Of a DNA stretch of 64,000 nt, positions 1 through 9,965 are shown piece after piece. This stretch comes from Cytospora piceicola. Taxonomy: Eukaryota > Ascomycota > Sordariomycetes > Diaporthales > Cytosporaceae. Position 1 is the first letter of the stretch; each line of letters starts with the position of its first letter. The notes below the pieces were generated by a model. That model was not told where the DNA came from. It did not search any database and saw only the letters and a list, made by a program, of their open reading frames with translations. The translations under genes were made by a program, and so were the position numbers. The DNA lies in the NCBI GenBank assembly GCA_023375675.1, contig JALQBC010000031.1, positions 452,114 to 516,113 of the forward strand, in the 5' to 3' direction.

Positions 1-1053
1 ATCGTGCTCGTTGTGGCTATTCCTGCTGTCTCCTTCTGGCCACACCGGAGCCAAATCGTGCGTATGGTCATCCTTATGGTCATGGTTATGCCCGCCTTGA
101 ATCTGAATTTCGCCGTCGACCATGGGGAATGAGAGACCTAAGGAACATCATACCAGTCAGCAACCATTCAAATGAGCAGGTAAAAGCACAGTCATTATGC
201 GGCTTACCGAGTTGCGGATGCACCAGTGTCTTTTGGTCAAATATGGAGAACGACCGCTTCGATGCCCATTCGTCAAGTGCATCCCAGTTCACGCACGTCT
301 GGTCAGTATGGAAATTTGGCATTGGTGCGCGCATTTCCGGATGCCAATAGAACGTCACAACCGACAGGTCTGCGTGGCACATGAGAGATTCTCGGATATC
401 GTTTATGCAGTGGTCTGCGTGGCCGCGAAGGTCGGGGATGCTGACATTGTACTTGTCATGCCACAGGACCTGTCTCAGCATACTTAGGCAATGAAGATGG
501 TGGTATGCGCTGATCTGGCCGAAAAACCCGCCCCCGTTTCTCAGCTCGATGGGTTCGGGATCTTGAGTTCGGTTTAACTTCCGCAACTCCTCTGCGGTGA
601 AGCGAAGGTTGTAGTGTTTGAAGAGATGGGTCCATGCCTCTTCTACCTCGGGGCGCGGCTCGCCAGTATATTTGGTGCTCAGGCCGAGACTCCCATCGAA
701 CGAGTGTCTGTGGTACTCTTTGATGGCTTCCTTTGCCGGTGCTGTGATAGACAGGCATTAGTTACACGGCCAATGGATCACATGTGTCTGAGACATTGCA
801 ACATACTGTACGTGAGAAATGGATCGAGACTCGAAGAGCTCCAGGAGCGAGGCACCGTGAGTAGAACCAGGCTGTAGACGACGAGGAGGAAGACAGAGAA
901 ACCCCGGTGCTGCCACCACCGATAACGCTGCTTCTTGCCGTATGAGGGCGTATGAAACATTGTTGGCAATCCGTCCATCGAGTCTTTCTCACACTCATCA
1001 AGGAGCGGTGCCGCAGAGGTGCTGGACCTATCTGGCGACTCCATAATGAACAA
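1..1053 (-). CDS. UstYa-family (DUF3328) oxidase, 3' end cut by window edge
   Basis: Proposed exons on the minus strand are 1053-807, 741-208 and 137 to beyond position 1, with introns of 65 nt (GTATGT...CTAATG...CACAG) and 70 nt (GTAAGC...TTAG). The start is the ATG at 1053 or the one at 1044. The N-terminus carries one membrane helix (about residues 50-66, GFSVFLLVVYSLVLLTV), as in type II membrane UstYa proteins. The lumenal part has the two family-defining HxxHC motifs, YHHLHC near residue 162 and HADHC near residue 190, which bind metal. Family members carry out oxidative cyclisation, dehydrogenation or hydroxylation of fungal RiPP peptides and some other metabolites. The reading after intron 2 (GLSFPMVDGEIQ) fits the usual C-terminal end of the domain. 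It then continues into an unusual His/Asp-rich tail with no stop before the edge. It is divergent from the repeat precursor at 2190, its likely substrate. The family call is firm; the substrate is inferred. Confidence 0.88.
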
Positions 1054-2189
1054 TAATGATTCGAGTGAAAGACCTTCCTAACGAAAGGGAATGAATAGAG
1101 GTTTTGATGAGAAAGAAGGAGGTGGGAAACCCATGAGACAAGCAAAGAGAAACACAGAAGCATTGTCACTTTCTCAGATATACTTTCACTGCCCCCCCTT
1201 GAGCCGACTTGTCTCTACCCTCTATCGCCCATTGATTTATGCAGGACCTGACGTGATTCTCTGGAGTGCGGGGTGATACGGATGTCGACATGATCAATTC
1301 CTTGGAAATTGCCAACATTGCCACACCGCTATGCACAAACAATGCGACAGTAACCCTTGCGTTCAGCTGAAGTGAGCAATACCCCGGGGCTTCGGAGATC
1401 CTTAGATCAAGTTCCTATGATAGGGCTTGCATCTAACGTGGGACATCCTTTCCATGATCCGATATTGTTCTACTTCGATATCGAAGATGAATGTCTTCCA
1501 ATTTGAGTTGCATTAGGAAGTACAATCGCTTGGCCATTCACATGAAATCTGATATCTAATTTGGGAAAATTATTTGATGCTGAAGTCTAGAACTATCGAT
1601 GTCCTTCCTTCCGCTCAGTGATGCATTTCGATACCTCGTTGCGAGTACATATAGCCCCAGTACCATTTGGGAGTAGTAGTCTCACCGGCTTATCGGTTGC
1701 CCAGGATCCATGCATGAAGACACCGCTCTGCACTGCAACCTAGTGTATGGTTATCAACTGACACCATCGCGCACTTACTCTCTCGGAGGCATCGCCAGTG
1801 CAGATCCATCAGCATCTTGAGGAATCGTTGGACTACAGCCTATAAGTGGTTAGAGATAAGCTGCAAGGGAGTAACAATAGTCCAGGGAAAGAACTATACG
1901 TTACCTGCATACTTGGTGTCGTTTGGTTGGCGGCAGGTTGCTGTCCGAGAATGGATGTGAAGATCAATGTGCAATTTGCAAAGACGAATCAGGCGTGGGG
2001 CAAACTGGATATCTTGTTGCTCCAACAGCGGTGTCTTGTAAATCGGCCAAATATAAGATGGGAGACAATTCCCGTCTAAAGAAGCAGAGTATGAATCAAC
2101 CCATTCTCGACATCACTTCTTCATCAGCCGGCGTCTAGCAAATAGTCCGTCTCCAAAATCATCGATATTTCTTGCCCCCATTCTCCACC
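1054..2189. other. Divergent intergenic region between UstYa gene and precursor gene
   Basis: No convincing gene lies here. Short open frames near 1090-1276 and 1846-2138 have no family signature and no splice structure. The two flanking genes point away from each other, so this 1.1 kb is presumably a shared promoter region. I could not identify a specific binding site. Confidence 0.5.
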
Positions 2190-2613
2190 ATGAAGCTCAC
2201 CCCCCTTATCATTGCTCTTTTGCCGTTCCTGGCTGCGGCGATCGCGGCGCCCACAGGCGGTAAGTCTGATCTACTCGCCACCGCTACCAATCCATCAAGG
2301 TTACTAATAACTGCCTACAGCCAGAGAGGGTGCTACTCAGCTCTACGACAAGCGTGCCGACTCTGAGGATGCTGTCCAGAAGGGCTACAAGCGTGCCGAC
2401 TCTGAGGATGCTGTCCAGAAGGGCTACAAGCGTTTCGACTCTGAGGATGCTGTCCAGAAGGGCTACAAGCGTTCCGACTCTGAGGATGCTGTCCAGAAGG
2501 GCTACAAGCGTTCCGACTCTGAGGATGCTGTCCAGAAGGGCTACAAGCGTTCCGACTCTGAGGATGCTGTCCAGAAGGGCTACAAGCGTGCCGACTCTGA
2601 GGATGCTACTTAG
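2190..2613 (+). CDS. Repeat-containing RiPP precursor (dikaritin/UstA type)
   Basis: Exons 2190-2259 and 2321-2613 are joined across a 61-nt intron (GTAAGT, branch TACTAAT, CTACAG) and encode 120 residues. Residues 1-20 are a signal peptide (MKLTPLIIALLPFLAAAIAA). After a short spacer ending in KR come six tandem 13-residue units of the form X-DSEDAVQKGY-KR (residues 36-113), with X = A, A, F, S, S, S. A partial seventh unit (ADSEDAT) precedes a TAG stop. Each Lys-Arg is a Kex2-type processing site, so the secretory route would release several copies of an 11-residue peptide with a C-terminal Tyr. Known UstA, PhomA, AprA and VicA precursors share this plan: signal peptide, KR-bounded repeats and a UstYa gene next door. 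The core here is different. The spacer GATQLYDKR looks like a degenerate repeat. An alpha-pheromone precursor was considered, but the repeats lack the Trp/Cys/Gly-Gln pattern of fungal alpha-pheromones. No product is known. Confidence 0.88.
2356..2589 (+). repeat. Six tandem 39-bp units encoding the RiPP core
   Basis: Six consecutive 39-bp units differ only in their first codon (GCC, GCC, TTC, TCC, TCC, TCC). Every other base, including silent positions, is the same in all six. That homogeneity suggests recent unequal crossing-over or gene conversion together with selection on the encoded peptide. A truncated seventh unit follows at 2590-2610. Confidence 0.97.
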
Positions 2614-2673
2614 AACTACAAGAGTCACAACTCTGAGGATTTGAGTCAGGACTACAGTCAGAAATACGACTAA
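2614..2673 (+). other. Untranslated degenerate repeat remnant after precursor stop
   Basis: The precursor frame continues past the TAG at 2611 for 19 sense codons to a TAA at 2671. The stretch is repeat-like: it keeps a Ser-Glu-Asp triplet and Tyr-Lys and Gln-Lys-Tyr steps, but has no Lys-Arg site. The TAG sits where full units carry the CAG codon for Gln, so it could be a C-to-T nonsense change that removed a decayed end of the array. The six functional-looking units upstream are unaffected. Confidence 0.55.
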
Positions 2674-3120
2674 GTGTCAAGCGTGGGGTCTGTTTCAGGG
2701 GGAGCTGTGGTGTTGGACTGTGGTGTGGGAACTATGTTCAGCACGAGCAAAGACGGACTGTAGACAGTGGGCAGTGAGCAGTTGGCAGGTCATCAAATAG
2801 ACATAATTCAGAGGGTTCTGGGCTTTGTCTCTCAGTTGAATACTCTTTTGTTGGTTTCCTGGACGTAGTGTTTCCCTGCGAAAAGCACACAAATAACGTC
2901 CCTCAAGCAGTCAACCCTCAAGCAGTCAACTCTCAAGCTGACAGCCCGAGGTGTAATCTGGTAGCCCCTCAAGGATGACTGTTCAAGTGGTAATAGTAGA
3001 TTCAAAATTAGATTGCCCATACGAGCGCCGGATCAACTGCTGCAACCACTCTTCGAAGTGGAGGACGTTTTGGGTAGTGGGACTCGGTAACCAACAAAAC
3101 TGATTGGAACATGCCGTCGT

Positions 3121-3143
3121 GGCCCTCAGACCCACTGAGGGCC
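3121..3143. repeat. Short perfect inverted repeat (hairpin)
   Basis: The arms GGCCCTCAG and CTGAGGGCC flank the loop ACCCA, between the precursor gene and the transporter. A role in 3' end formation or as a binding palindrome is possible but unproven. Confidence 0.7.
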
Positions 3144-3183
3144 CACTTACATGTGCATAAGCTTACATGTACCTAAGCGACAT

Positions 3184-3206
3184 GCCAGCCAGCCAGCCAG
3201 CCAGCC
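3184..3206. repeat. GCCA tetranucleotide microsatellite
   Basis: Nearly six uninterrupted GCCA units occur in the leader region of the MFS gene. This is a simple repeat with no sign of coding function. Confidence 0.9.
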
Positions 3207-3774
3207 TTGAAGTCGATAAGAGATAGAGGATCCAGTTTTGTGTGAATTCTGTATCCACTCTAGCTGCTTGTACCTTTTCACCTGAAGGATACCTAGCTAG
3301 GTACGTAACTCCTGGTTGGCATAACAGGGACGGGCTGTGTTACACGGAGTAGGACCTGATTATATCTACTGTTTCGTATCTGAAGGTATTAGTAGAGAAA
3401 AACTCCTGCTACTACAAATCGGTCTAATCAGATGATACGGAATAACTACTATTCGATATACCGACTAATTTATGGGATTTAACAATATATTAGTTATCTA
3501 CCTAACCACGTAGGATTAGTACTTTTCGAGTTAATCCATGGCACGTTTCCTAGCCCCTTGTCACCCCGCGGCACACAGCGGCCGGTTTTCTTTCCCGCCC
3601 CCAAGGTCATGTCTTCTCAACTCACCTCACCACACCAGCCCCGGGAATGAACCCGACTCTCTCTTCTTTCTCTATCTCTCTTCAAAAGATACGCCCCTGA
3701 CTACCACCCAAATCAAAACAGGCGCCACAGTCGATTCTGGTCTACTGTTTGATAAGCGTCTTAGATGCATTACA

Positions 3775-5292
3775 ATGTCGACTGCGAGACACGAAGAGAG
3801 GCCTCTGCTGGGCCCCAAGGGCGATAGCCATGAGCAGAAGCTCCGCCGGCGTGTTGTTGTTGTGAGCTTCACCCTGGTCCTGCTCAACGACTTCGCTGGA
3901 TTCTTTTTGGACGCTCCCCAGACGAGCATCCTTGAAGGAAACATTTGCAGCCGTTATTACCAATCCACGCCCAGCCCGGCCGGCAGAGACTGTACAGCTG
4001 GCCCAGTCCAGGCTGAGCTTGCGATCGTCAACCAGATGCTCAACACTTTCAACCGTCTGCCAGGCCTCTTCGCAGCCATACCCTTCGGCATCATAGCCGA
4101 CCGCTACGGCCGTCGCCCCGTGTTCGTCTTGACTATCCTCGGTGCACTCCTGCAGGATGTCATTTCCAAGATCATTCTCTGGCGACCTGACGTCTTCGCA
4201 CCGCGTCTTATCTGGTTATCGTCTCTTGCCACCTTTGTGGGCGGCGGGGATGCCGTCGCCACTTCCATGGTCTTCCTGGTCGTCGCTGACGTCGCCCAGC
4301 CACACCAGCGAGCAGAGCTGTTCTTCCTCCTGACCGCCTGCGAACGCGTCGGTGAGATCGTGGGTACACCATTGAGTGCCCTGCTTATGTCTATCTGGAA
4401 CCCCTGGATACCGTACCTCATGTACAGCATTTTGACCCTGCTCGCTGGTATGGTCCCGGTGCTCTTTCTGCCAGAGACTTTGCGGAGGTCCAGACCGCCG
4501 CCTGATACGGGAATAGAACCAGACACCCCTTTGTGCGAGTCCAACTCAAGGGCTGACGAAGGGTTGCCAGCCTCAGCGAACGGGACGCCGTCCACACCTA
4601 CACACTCCACCATCATATCAAAGTTCCGACCTCTTATCAAGCACAACGTTGTTGCTGTTCTGTTGGCCTTTTTCGTCTCAGCATTGGGTCGTCAGTCAAC
4701 GGGTTTTCTGTTACAGTACACCCGACAACGATTCAATTGGACTTACGAAAAGGTACTTACTGACATTGGCCATCCTTACCCGCTGAACACGGGCCAGATT
4801 TACTAACCACCGCGTCGACTCCAGGCTAGTGTGTTACTCACAATTCGGGCTGCTGTAGACCTTGTTCTGCTACTGGTTGTGCTCCCAGCCCTGCACAAAG
4901 TTCTCGTCAAACGCGATTCAGGTTCCCAGGGCAAGGATCTCCTGATCAGTCGTCTTTCTGTCGCATTATTCGGCATTGGCTCACTAGTTATCTCGTTGGC
5001 TCCGGTTGTGCCTGTACTCGCTCTAGGCATCGTCGTCTTCGCATTTGGCTCTGGCTTTTCGCCTGCCGCCCGCAGTCTGGCGACCACCTTCGTCCACCAA
5101 GATGAAGCAGGGCTGCTCTATACTGCCCTTTCCATAACGCAAACGGTTGGGGGGCTCATAGCAGGCCCTTTGCTAGCTTTGTCCTTCCGTTGGGGACTCA
5201 GCCTTGGGCCTCAGTGGACTGGCATTCCATTCACTCTGGTGGCTGGCTTGTTTGCCTGTGGATTCATTGCAATCTGTTGTATACGGCTGTAG
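3775..5292 (+). CDS. MFS transporter, probable cluster exporter
   Basis: Exons 3775-4752 and 4825-5292 flank a 72-nt intron (donor GTACTT after codons YEK, branch TACTAAC, acceptor CTCCAG) and give about 481 residues. The start MSTARHEERPLLG is preferred over an upstream in-frame ATG at 3538 because homologues begin with this short polar segment. The protein shows the MFS motif A (GIIADRYGRRPV) between helices 2 and 3, a long hydrophilic central loop (about residues 243-285) and helices on both sides. Its N-terminal extracellular loop (EGNICSRYY, then a Cys-Thr-Ala-Gly-Pro-Val-Gln-Ala-Glu-Leu run) is typical of the fungal SLC46-like MFS group. Ustiloxin and phomopsin clusters also contain an MFS gene (UstT, PhomT), so export of the cyclised peptide is a reasonable guess. 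It could instead be an unrelated drug or solute transporter. Confidence 0.88.
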
Positions 5293-5722
5293 TGTATAGA
5301 AGTGTTTGATAAAGCAAAGGTGCTTGGAGTTGTTTGCGAGTAAAGTGTATTAGAAAAAGAGGTGACTATACAACATAACCAGGTAGTTTTGGTGTTTAAG
5401 GTGGAGACGGGGCTTAAGTGGTTGTAAACAATCGAAACATCAGTTGTCGGTATTAATGACCGACTGTCCCATGAAATATTTTTCTTTAACCCATGTTGTT
5501 CCATTCTTACTACCGTTGACACGTCTAAGTATGTAGAGAAGTTAAGACATGCTACTCTCCTCCGTCACAGGCCAACCACGAAATTACTGAACAACTACCA
5601 GAACGAGAATCAACGTCATTTCAATGCTAGAGTCAATTAATCACTCTTCATTGTGCAACCGATTAACTACATATATATATACCTTCTCATGATCTGTGTT
5701 ATATTCCACCACCAAGCATCAT
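5293..5722. other. Intergenic region between convergent genes
   Basis: This is the 3' region shared by the MFS gene (plus) and the carboxylesterase (minus). It holds only a short TATA-rich run near 5670-5681. No gene is seen. Confidence 0.6.
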
Positions 5723-7789
5723 TCATGCCGGAATGTAGGCTCCCAACTCAGCCCAGAGATCACACCTCGCCCCCCTACCTCCCTCCCAGAGCATCCCATC
5801 CGCAACCCTGAAGCTGGCCGCATTAGCTGCAGTCACATTCAGGTCCAGCAACGCATACTTCCCATCGCCCGCGCCGTCAACGGGCCCGGTACCCTGGCCC
5901 CAAGGCTGCCAGTACTCGCTCTGCGCAGCCGTGATATTGTCCGCGGTAATATACGAGACCTTGACCTTGTCCAGATACCCCGAGGCGAGCGTGGGGTCGC
6001 CCCTGACGATCATGGACCCCCATATCCCCTGGAACGCCGCCCGGAAGGCGGCGTCCTCGCTCGAGCCCACCACGTACACCGGCGGCTTCTGCAGGGGCCC
6101 GAGGTCCACCGCGTGGAACGCGTTGGGCGGGGAGAACTGGTACCGCCAGGCCTTCTTGCCCTCTGCGTTGGGGTTGATGGCGGGCGAGTAGGCCGCGGCG
6201 AGCCAGTACGCTGGGCAGACCATGGTGACTTCCGCGTAGAGGTTGTCGGTTGCTTGTTGCCAGCCGCCGGCGGCCTTGCTCATATTCGTTGCGTATGGCG
6301 GGCTTAGGCCGTTGCTGTCGAACATGCCCGAAAATGGTCCAGATAGCCCCAGTGGGTATGTGACTGACCAGTTGGAGTCGAGACTATAGACATCCATGAT
6401 TGCTGCCAAGTTTGATTCCGAAAGTAGAGGATAATTGTAGCTGAGGTAGTTGGTGAGGTTCGCCTTACTAGAGATGTTCTGGTGAACGAACTCGTAGCCT
6501 TCATTCGCGTTTTGCCCAATGACTAAAGACTGTCCGTTTACTTTCCCGCTCAGCAGCTGGACAGTCGGACGCTCCTGGACGAAGGTGCCGTCGGTGACGG
6601 GGACGAATGCCCATTGTCCAAATAACGCCCGCGCGCTGACCTGGGCACTTGCATTCTGTAGTGTGTCTGAGTCCACGGTCGAGAGACATTGGAAGGTTTC
6701 TTCAGAGCTTGAGACGTCTTCACCATCGGCGCAGCCTGCAAAGTCCGCAAGCAAGTTGTAATACTTTGTTGGCCATGCACCGTCATAGTCCCTAGCCAGG
6801 GGGTAGTGTTAGTGATCTAATTGTCCATAAGTGCACATAATCCAGTCCGACTCACCATTGTTGCGGGATATAAGGACTACTGACAACACCATTCTGCCAT
6901 AGTCTTGTCCCGTCGGTGCCACCGTAGGCCATAGCTTGCAGTGCTACCGAGCCGCCTCCTGCTGACTCCCCAGCAATTGTTACATTGTTAGGGTCGCCAC
7001 CAAAGGACGAGATGTATTTCTGGACCCATTCCAAGGCATGATACTGGTCATATAATCCAGCGTTCGCGATGCCATGTTGCGATATAGATGTCGAAGAGGC
7101 GAATCCAAAGGCGCCTAGGCGATACTGAAGAACCACGAACATGAATCCATCGTCCATGAGCTCTGACATGAATGTGAAGTCGTAGGAAGAAGCTGAGCCT
7201 GTCCCGTAGCCGCCACCATCTAGAGTGCTCCAGTTAGTGATTGTCCCCCTTGAGCAAGGCCGAATAACCTACGGATGTAAAACATGACAGGTAGCAAGTC
7301 ATCGGCGCTGGACGGGGTGTATATGTTGAGAAAAAGGCAGTCTTCGTCCCCTGAATATCGAGCGCTGGTGATCGTCGGGACACTGATCCCATGTAAGTGC
7401 CATGTTTAGAATAACGTACAAGGCTTCTTCAAGCATACTAAGGGCCAATAGACAGCATAGATTGTGGACACTGGGGAGGGTCCGTGGTAGCTGTGAAGAT
7501 GTCCGTGGAATTACCAGAGGGCCACTTTGGAGCTTGCCATCTCGTCGGAGGGGCGGCGTAGCGAACGCTGGAAATTTGATTAGTTATCTACAGTATTGTG
7601 TTTTATAGAACGAGAAGCCCCTCGTTCAATAGTAGGAAGATTGACCGACCTCTTCCAGACATTGAATCCAGATGTATTGTTCGTATAGCCTACATAAGTA
7701 CCGTAGTCAAGTGTGACTTTGAGATTGTTTCCTAGACAGGCAGCCCCTGAGGCGGATAAGAGTAGACTCCAGAGAAATTTTGGTGACAT
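5723..7789 (-). CDS. Secreted type-B carboxylesterase/lipase
   Basis: Five exons are proposed on the minus strand: 7789-7650, 7567-7439, 7382-7273, 7219-6856 and 6791-5723. The introns are 53-82 nt with GT-AG ends, and frame is maintained throughout, giving about 603 residues. The N-terminus is a signal peptide (MSPKFLWSLLLSASGAACLG). Family landmarks appear in order: RYAAPP near the N-terminus, CLFLNIY, the oxyanion-hole motif HGGGYG (formed across the third splice), the nucleophile elbow GESAGG, the acidic-residue segment NEGYEF and the His segment FHAVDLG. The catalytic triad is therefore complete, and many N-glycosylation sequons suggest an extracellular or vacuolar enzyme that hydrolyses carboxylic esters. 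The first donor (GTCGGT) is weak, so the exon 1/2 boundary is least certain. A role in the adjacent RiPP locus is possible but not shown. Confidence 0.9.
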
Positions 7790-9730
7790 TGTCGATCATG
7801 AACAGTCCAAAGAGATGTGAATATCAGCGACAATTTAGTAAGATACCATCGCTTCTTCGCCAGCTTTAGGACGGCTTATATATAAGCATATACATGTTGA
7901 TGCTGAAGCTTGTGTCGGCGGCGATGTCAGGTAACGTGCCCGGCAAGAAATAAAAAACAAAGACCGACAAGCATCACGATCTTGGGTCCGTATTGCCCAC
8001 TTGATTTTCCATGTTACGGTGAGAGTCACGAATCGGAAAGCATCGCCGCTGAAAGAAGCTGTGACCATGAGCACGACATGCATATAGTCCATACCATTAG
8101 GGCCGCTCCAGTTACCCTCACGGCGGGTATAGCCTCCCGAGTCTGCTTCAGGGTGTGTAAGCCCTAGGCGCTTCTACCGATACAGAGACTGAGTTTGTAC
8201 GACTGTCGGTGAAATAATGTCTTTCCTTCCGCCGGAACGGCCTGTCACTTCCCTGATGACCACCTAATTTGCAGCAGGACTCTGATATACAGTCTTCGAA
8301 ATTTGTCAATATCATAGAGGGGGTTGTCCTATAAGAACGTGCCAAGCAAATACTACATGTGCGGTTTCAGGACGCACATCTAGAGGCTCTGAGGCTAAGA
8401 TAAACGGGCCGTCCGTCACCCTGCGGCCTGAGTATGTCAGCCTTCGACCACGTCATTTTTTACTCAGAATATCTCTTGAGTATGATGTCATTCAAACAAA
8501 TAGGCACACGTCTATGTGCCTGCTTGACGGTCGTCGTCTGGGAGATGATGGTGATAGAGAGGGGGCAACTAGGGGGGATAAGGGGTTCCCGCCGGAGTCT
8601 CACCACCCAACCATATTTGGAGCTTAATGCCTCCCGAAAAGACACCCTCCGTACTTAATCCACGAAGAGACAAAGAGATATTGGTAAAGATTGCGCCGGT
8701 GCGGGTAGCGGCATCAAGTCGCTGATGCAAGGGGAAGCCTCGGCTGCAACGACGGACGTGTCGTTCTTGTCGGAGCACACAATAATGCCGCGGAGCCGCC
8801 AGAGATTCGAGGCAGCCCGGCCGAGAGCCTCCTGACCACTGACAGCTCTGTAGGTCGGAGGTTATGCGTCGTTTTCGCCGACTTGGGAGGTTAGACGTGA
8901 AGATAAGGTTGTATCACGGCATCTGTGGCGTCGCTTGATGGCTTAATATTGGACTTTGACGTTGCCCTTATGCGGGTCGCTAACTCTGCATGGCATAATA
9001 TTTGGAAATCTCTTCGAACTGACTGTCAAGTGCTATATCGGAGTGACTGGCAAGGATTTAGTAGGACCCGTTGACACGTCCCGTGCATACATACCACCTT
9101 CCGTTTAGAGGTGGACGCGAATATCACTGCTTTTTAAGCACTTCCCACATCATGCATGGCACCATGTGTATATGAATATGGAATTGTCTAGATCTTCAAT
9201 CATTTGGGCCAAGTCCGCCATATCTTTATAACGTGGCAGTGCTAAGGCCATGGGTCCAGGAACTCGGCACCTCGGTTGGTAGTCCTGTCCTCAGTTATAG
9301 ACACATGACGATGGTATCAGCGGGATGAAAGTGATGCGATTTTGCACAAGGGATAAATGTGATTGGTAATTGTTCAGTTACGAGGTCTTTTTCCCATGAC
9401 TTGGCTCAACTTCGCTGTGCAATCGACCCCCTCCCTGGGGTCTACCTTACCCAGGTAAGCCCCGTTTCGGCTGCAAGTAGGGTCTCCCCGACGCTGCGGA
9501 ATGGTTTCCCTTTGTGAACCACGCTACAACGTTCCCACATGGACTTCTGCGAGATAACAATGCGCGTGATAATGATCCAGATCTTATATTTGAAGTGAAA
9601 TCATCCGAGGACCCAGAGGGAGTGCGTCAAGCTGCTCACTGGCCGTTTAACCTATGCCGAGGTTACCAGCAGGTAAGTAATTGAGTACTGAAGTTGGTTC
9701 TCCCGGATTCCAGTGTAATTATTCAACTTG

Positions 9731-9761
<31 letters not shown>

Positions 9762-9965
9762 AAGCCGGTGAGTATGACTGAAGACCGGTCCTGTTCTCAA
9801 ACTCCCATATTGAATATGTTCACGGCTCGGGATAGAGCCTGCACTTAGTTCTCAAATCGGTATTATTTAATCTGACACAGTCCACGGGTCACCGAGGGAA
9901 CATTCACTACTTTACACCAACTTCGGCCATTTTTGCAAAGATTCATGTGGTATTTAGCCCTATAT
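7790..9965. other. 2.2-kb region without a recognisable gene
   Basis: Several short open frames on both strands (for example 7910-8167, 8148-8345 and 8434-8658) overlap each other and lack signatures, so I treat them as chance. A 27-nt T homopolymer lies at 9731-9757. I see nothing else I can support. Confidence 0.5.
9731..9757. repeat. Poly(T) homopolymer
   Basis: There are 27 consecutive T residues about 210 bp downstream of the Amadoriase stop. It could be a retroposon poly(A) tail on the minus strand, but no target duplication was recognised. Confidence 0.95.

Larger units (their letters stand above)
2674..3774. other. Intergenic region with hairpin and CCAG microsatellite
   Basis: No gene is supported. 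A perfect 9-bp inverted repeat with a 5-nt loop occurs at 3121-3143 (GGCCCTCAG, then CTGAGGGCC). A GCCA tetranucleotide run lies at 3184-3206. The open frame preceding the MFS start from about 3538 is in frame with it, but it is Pro/Ser-rich and not membrane-transporter-like, so it is treated as 5' leader. Confidence 0.5.

Noticed and set aside
2190..2613. Alpha-pheromone precursor
   Set aside because: It shares the signal peptide and KR repeats, but the units lack the Trp-Cys...Gly-Gln-Pro pattern of fungal alpha-pheromones, and a UstYa gene lies next to it.
2284..2628. Antisense open frame across the precursor repeats
   Set aside because: It is open only because the repeat is periodic; it has no signal peptide or splice pattern, while the plus strand has both.
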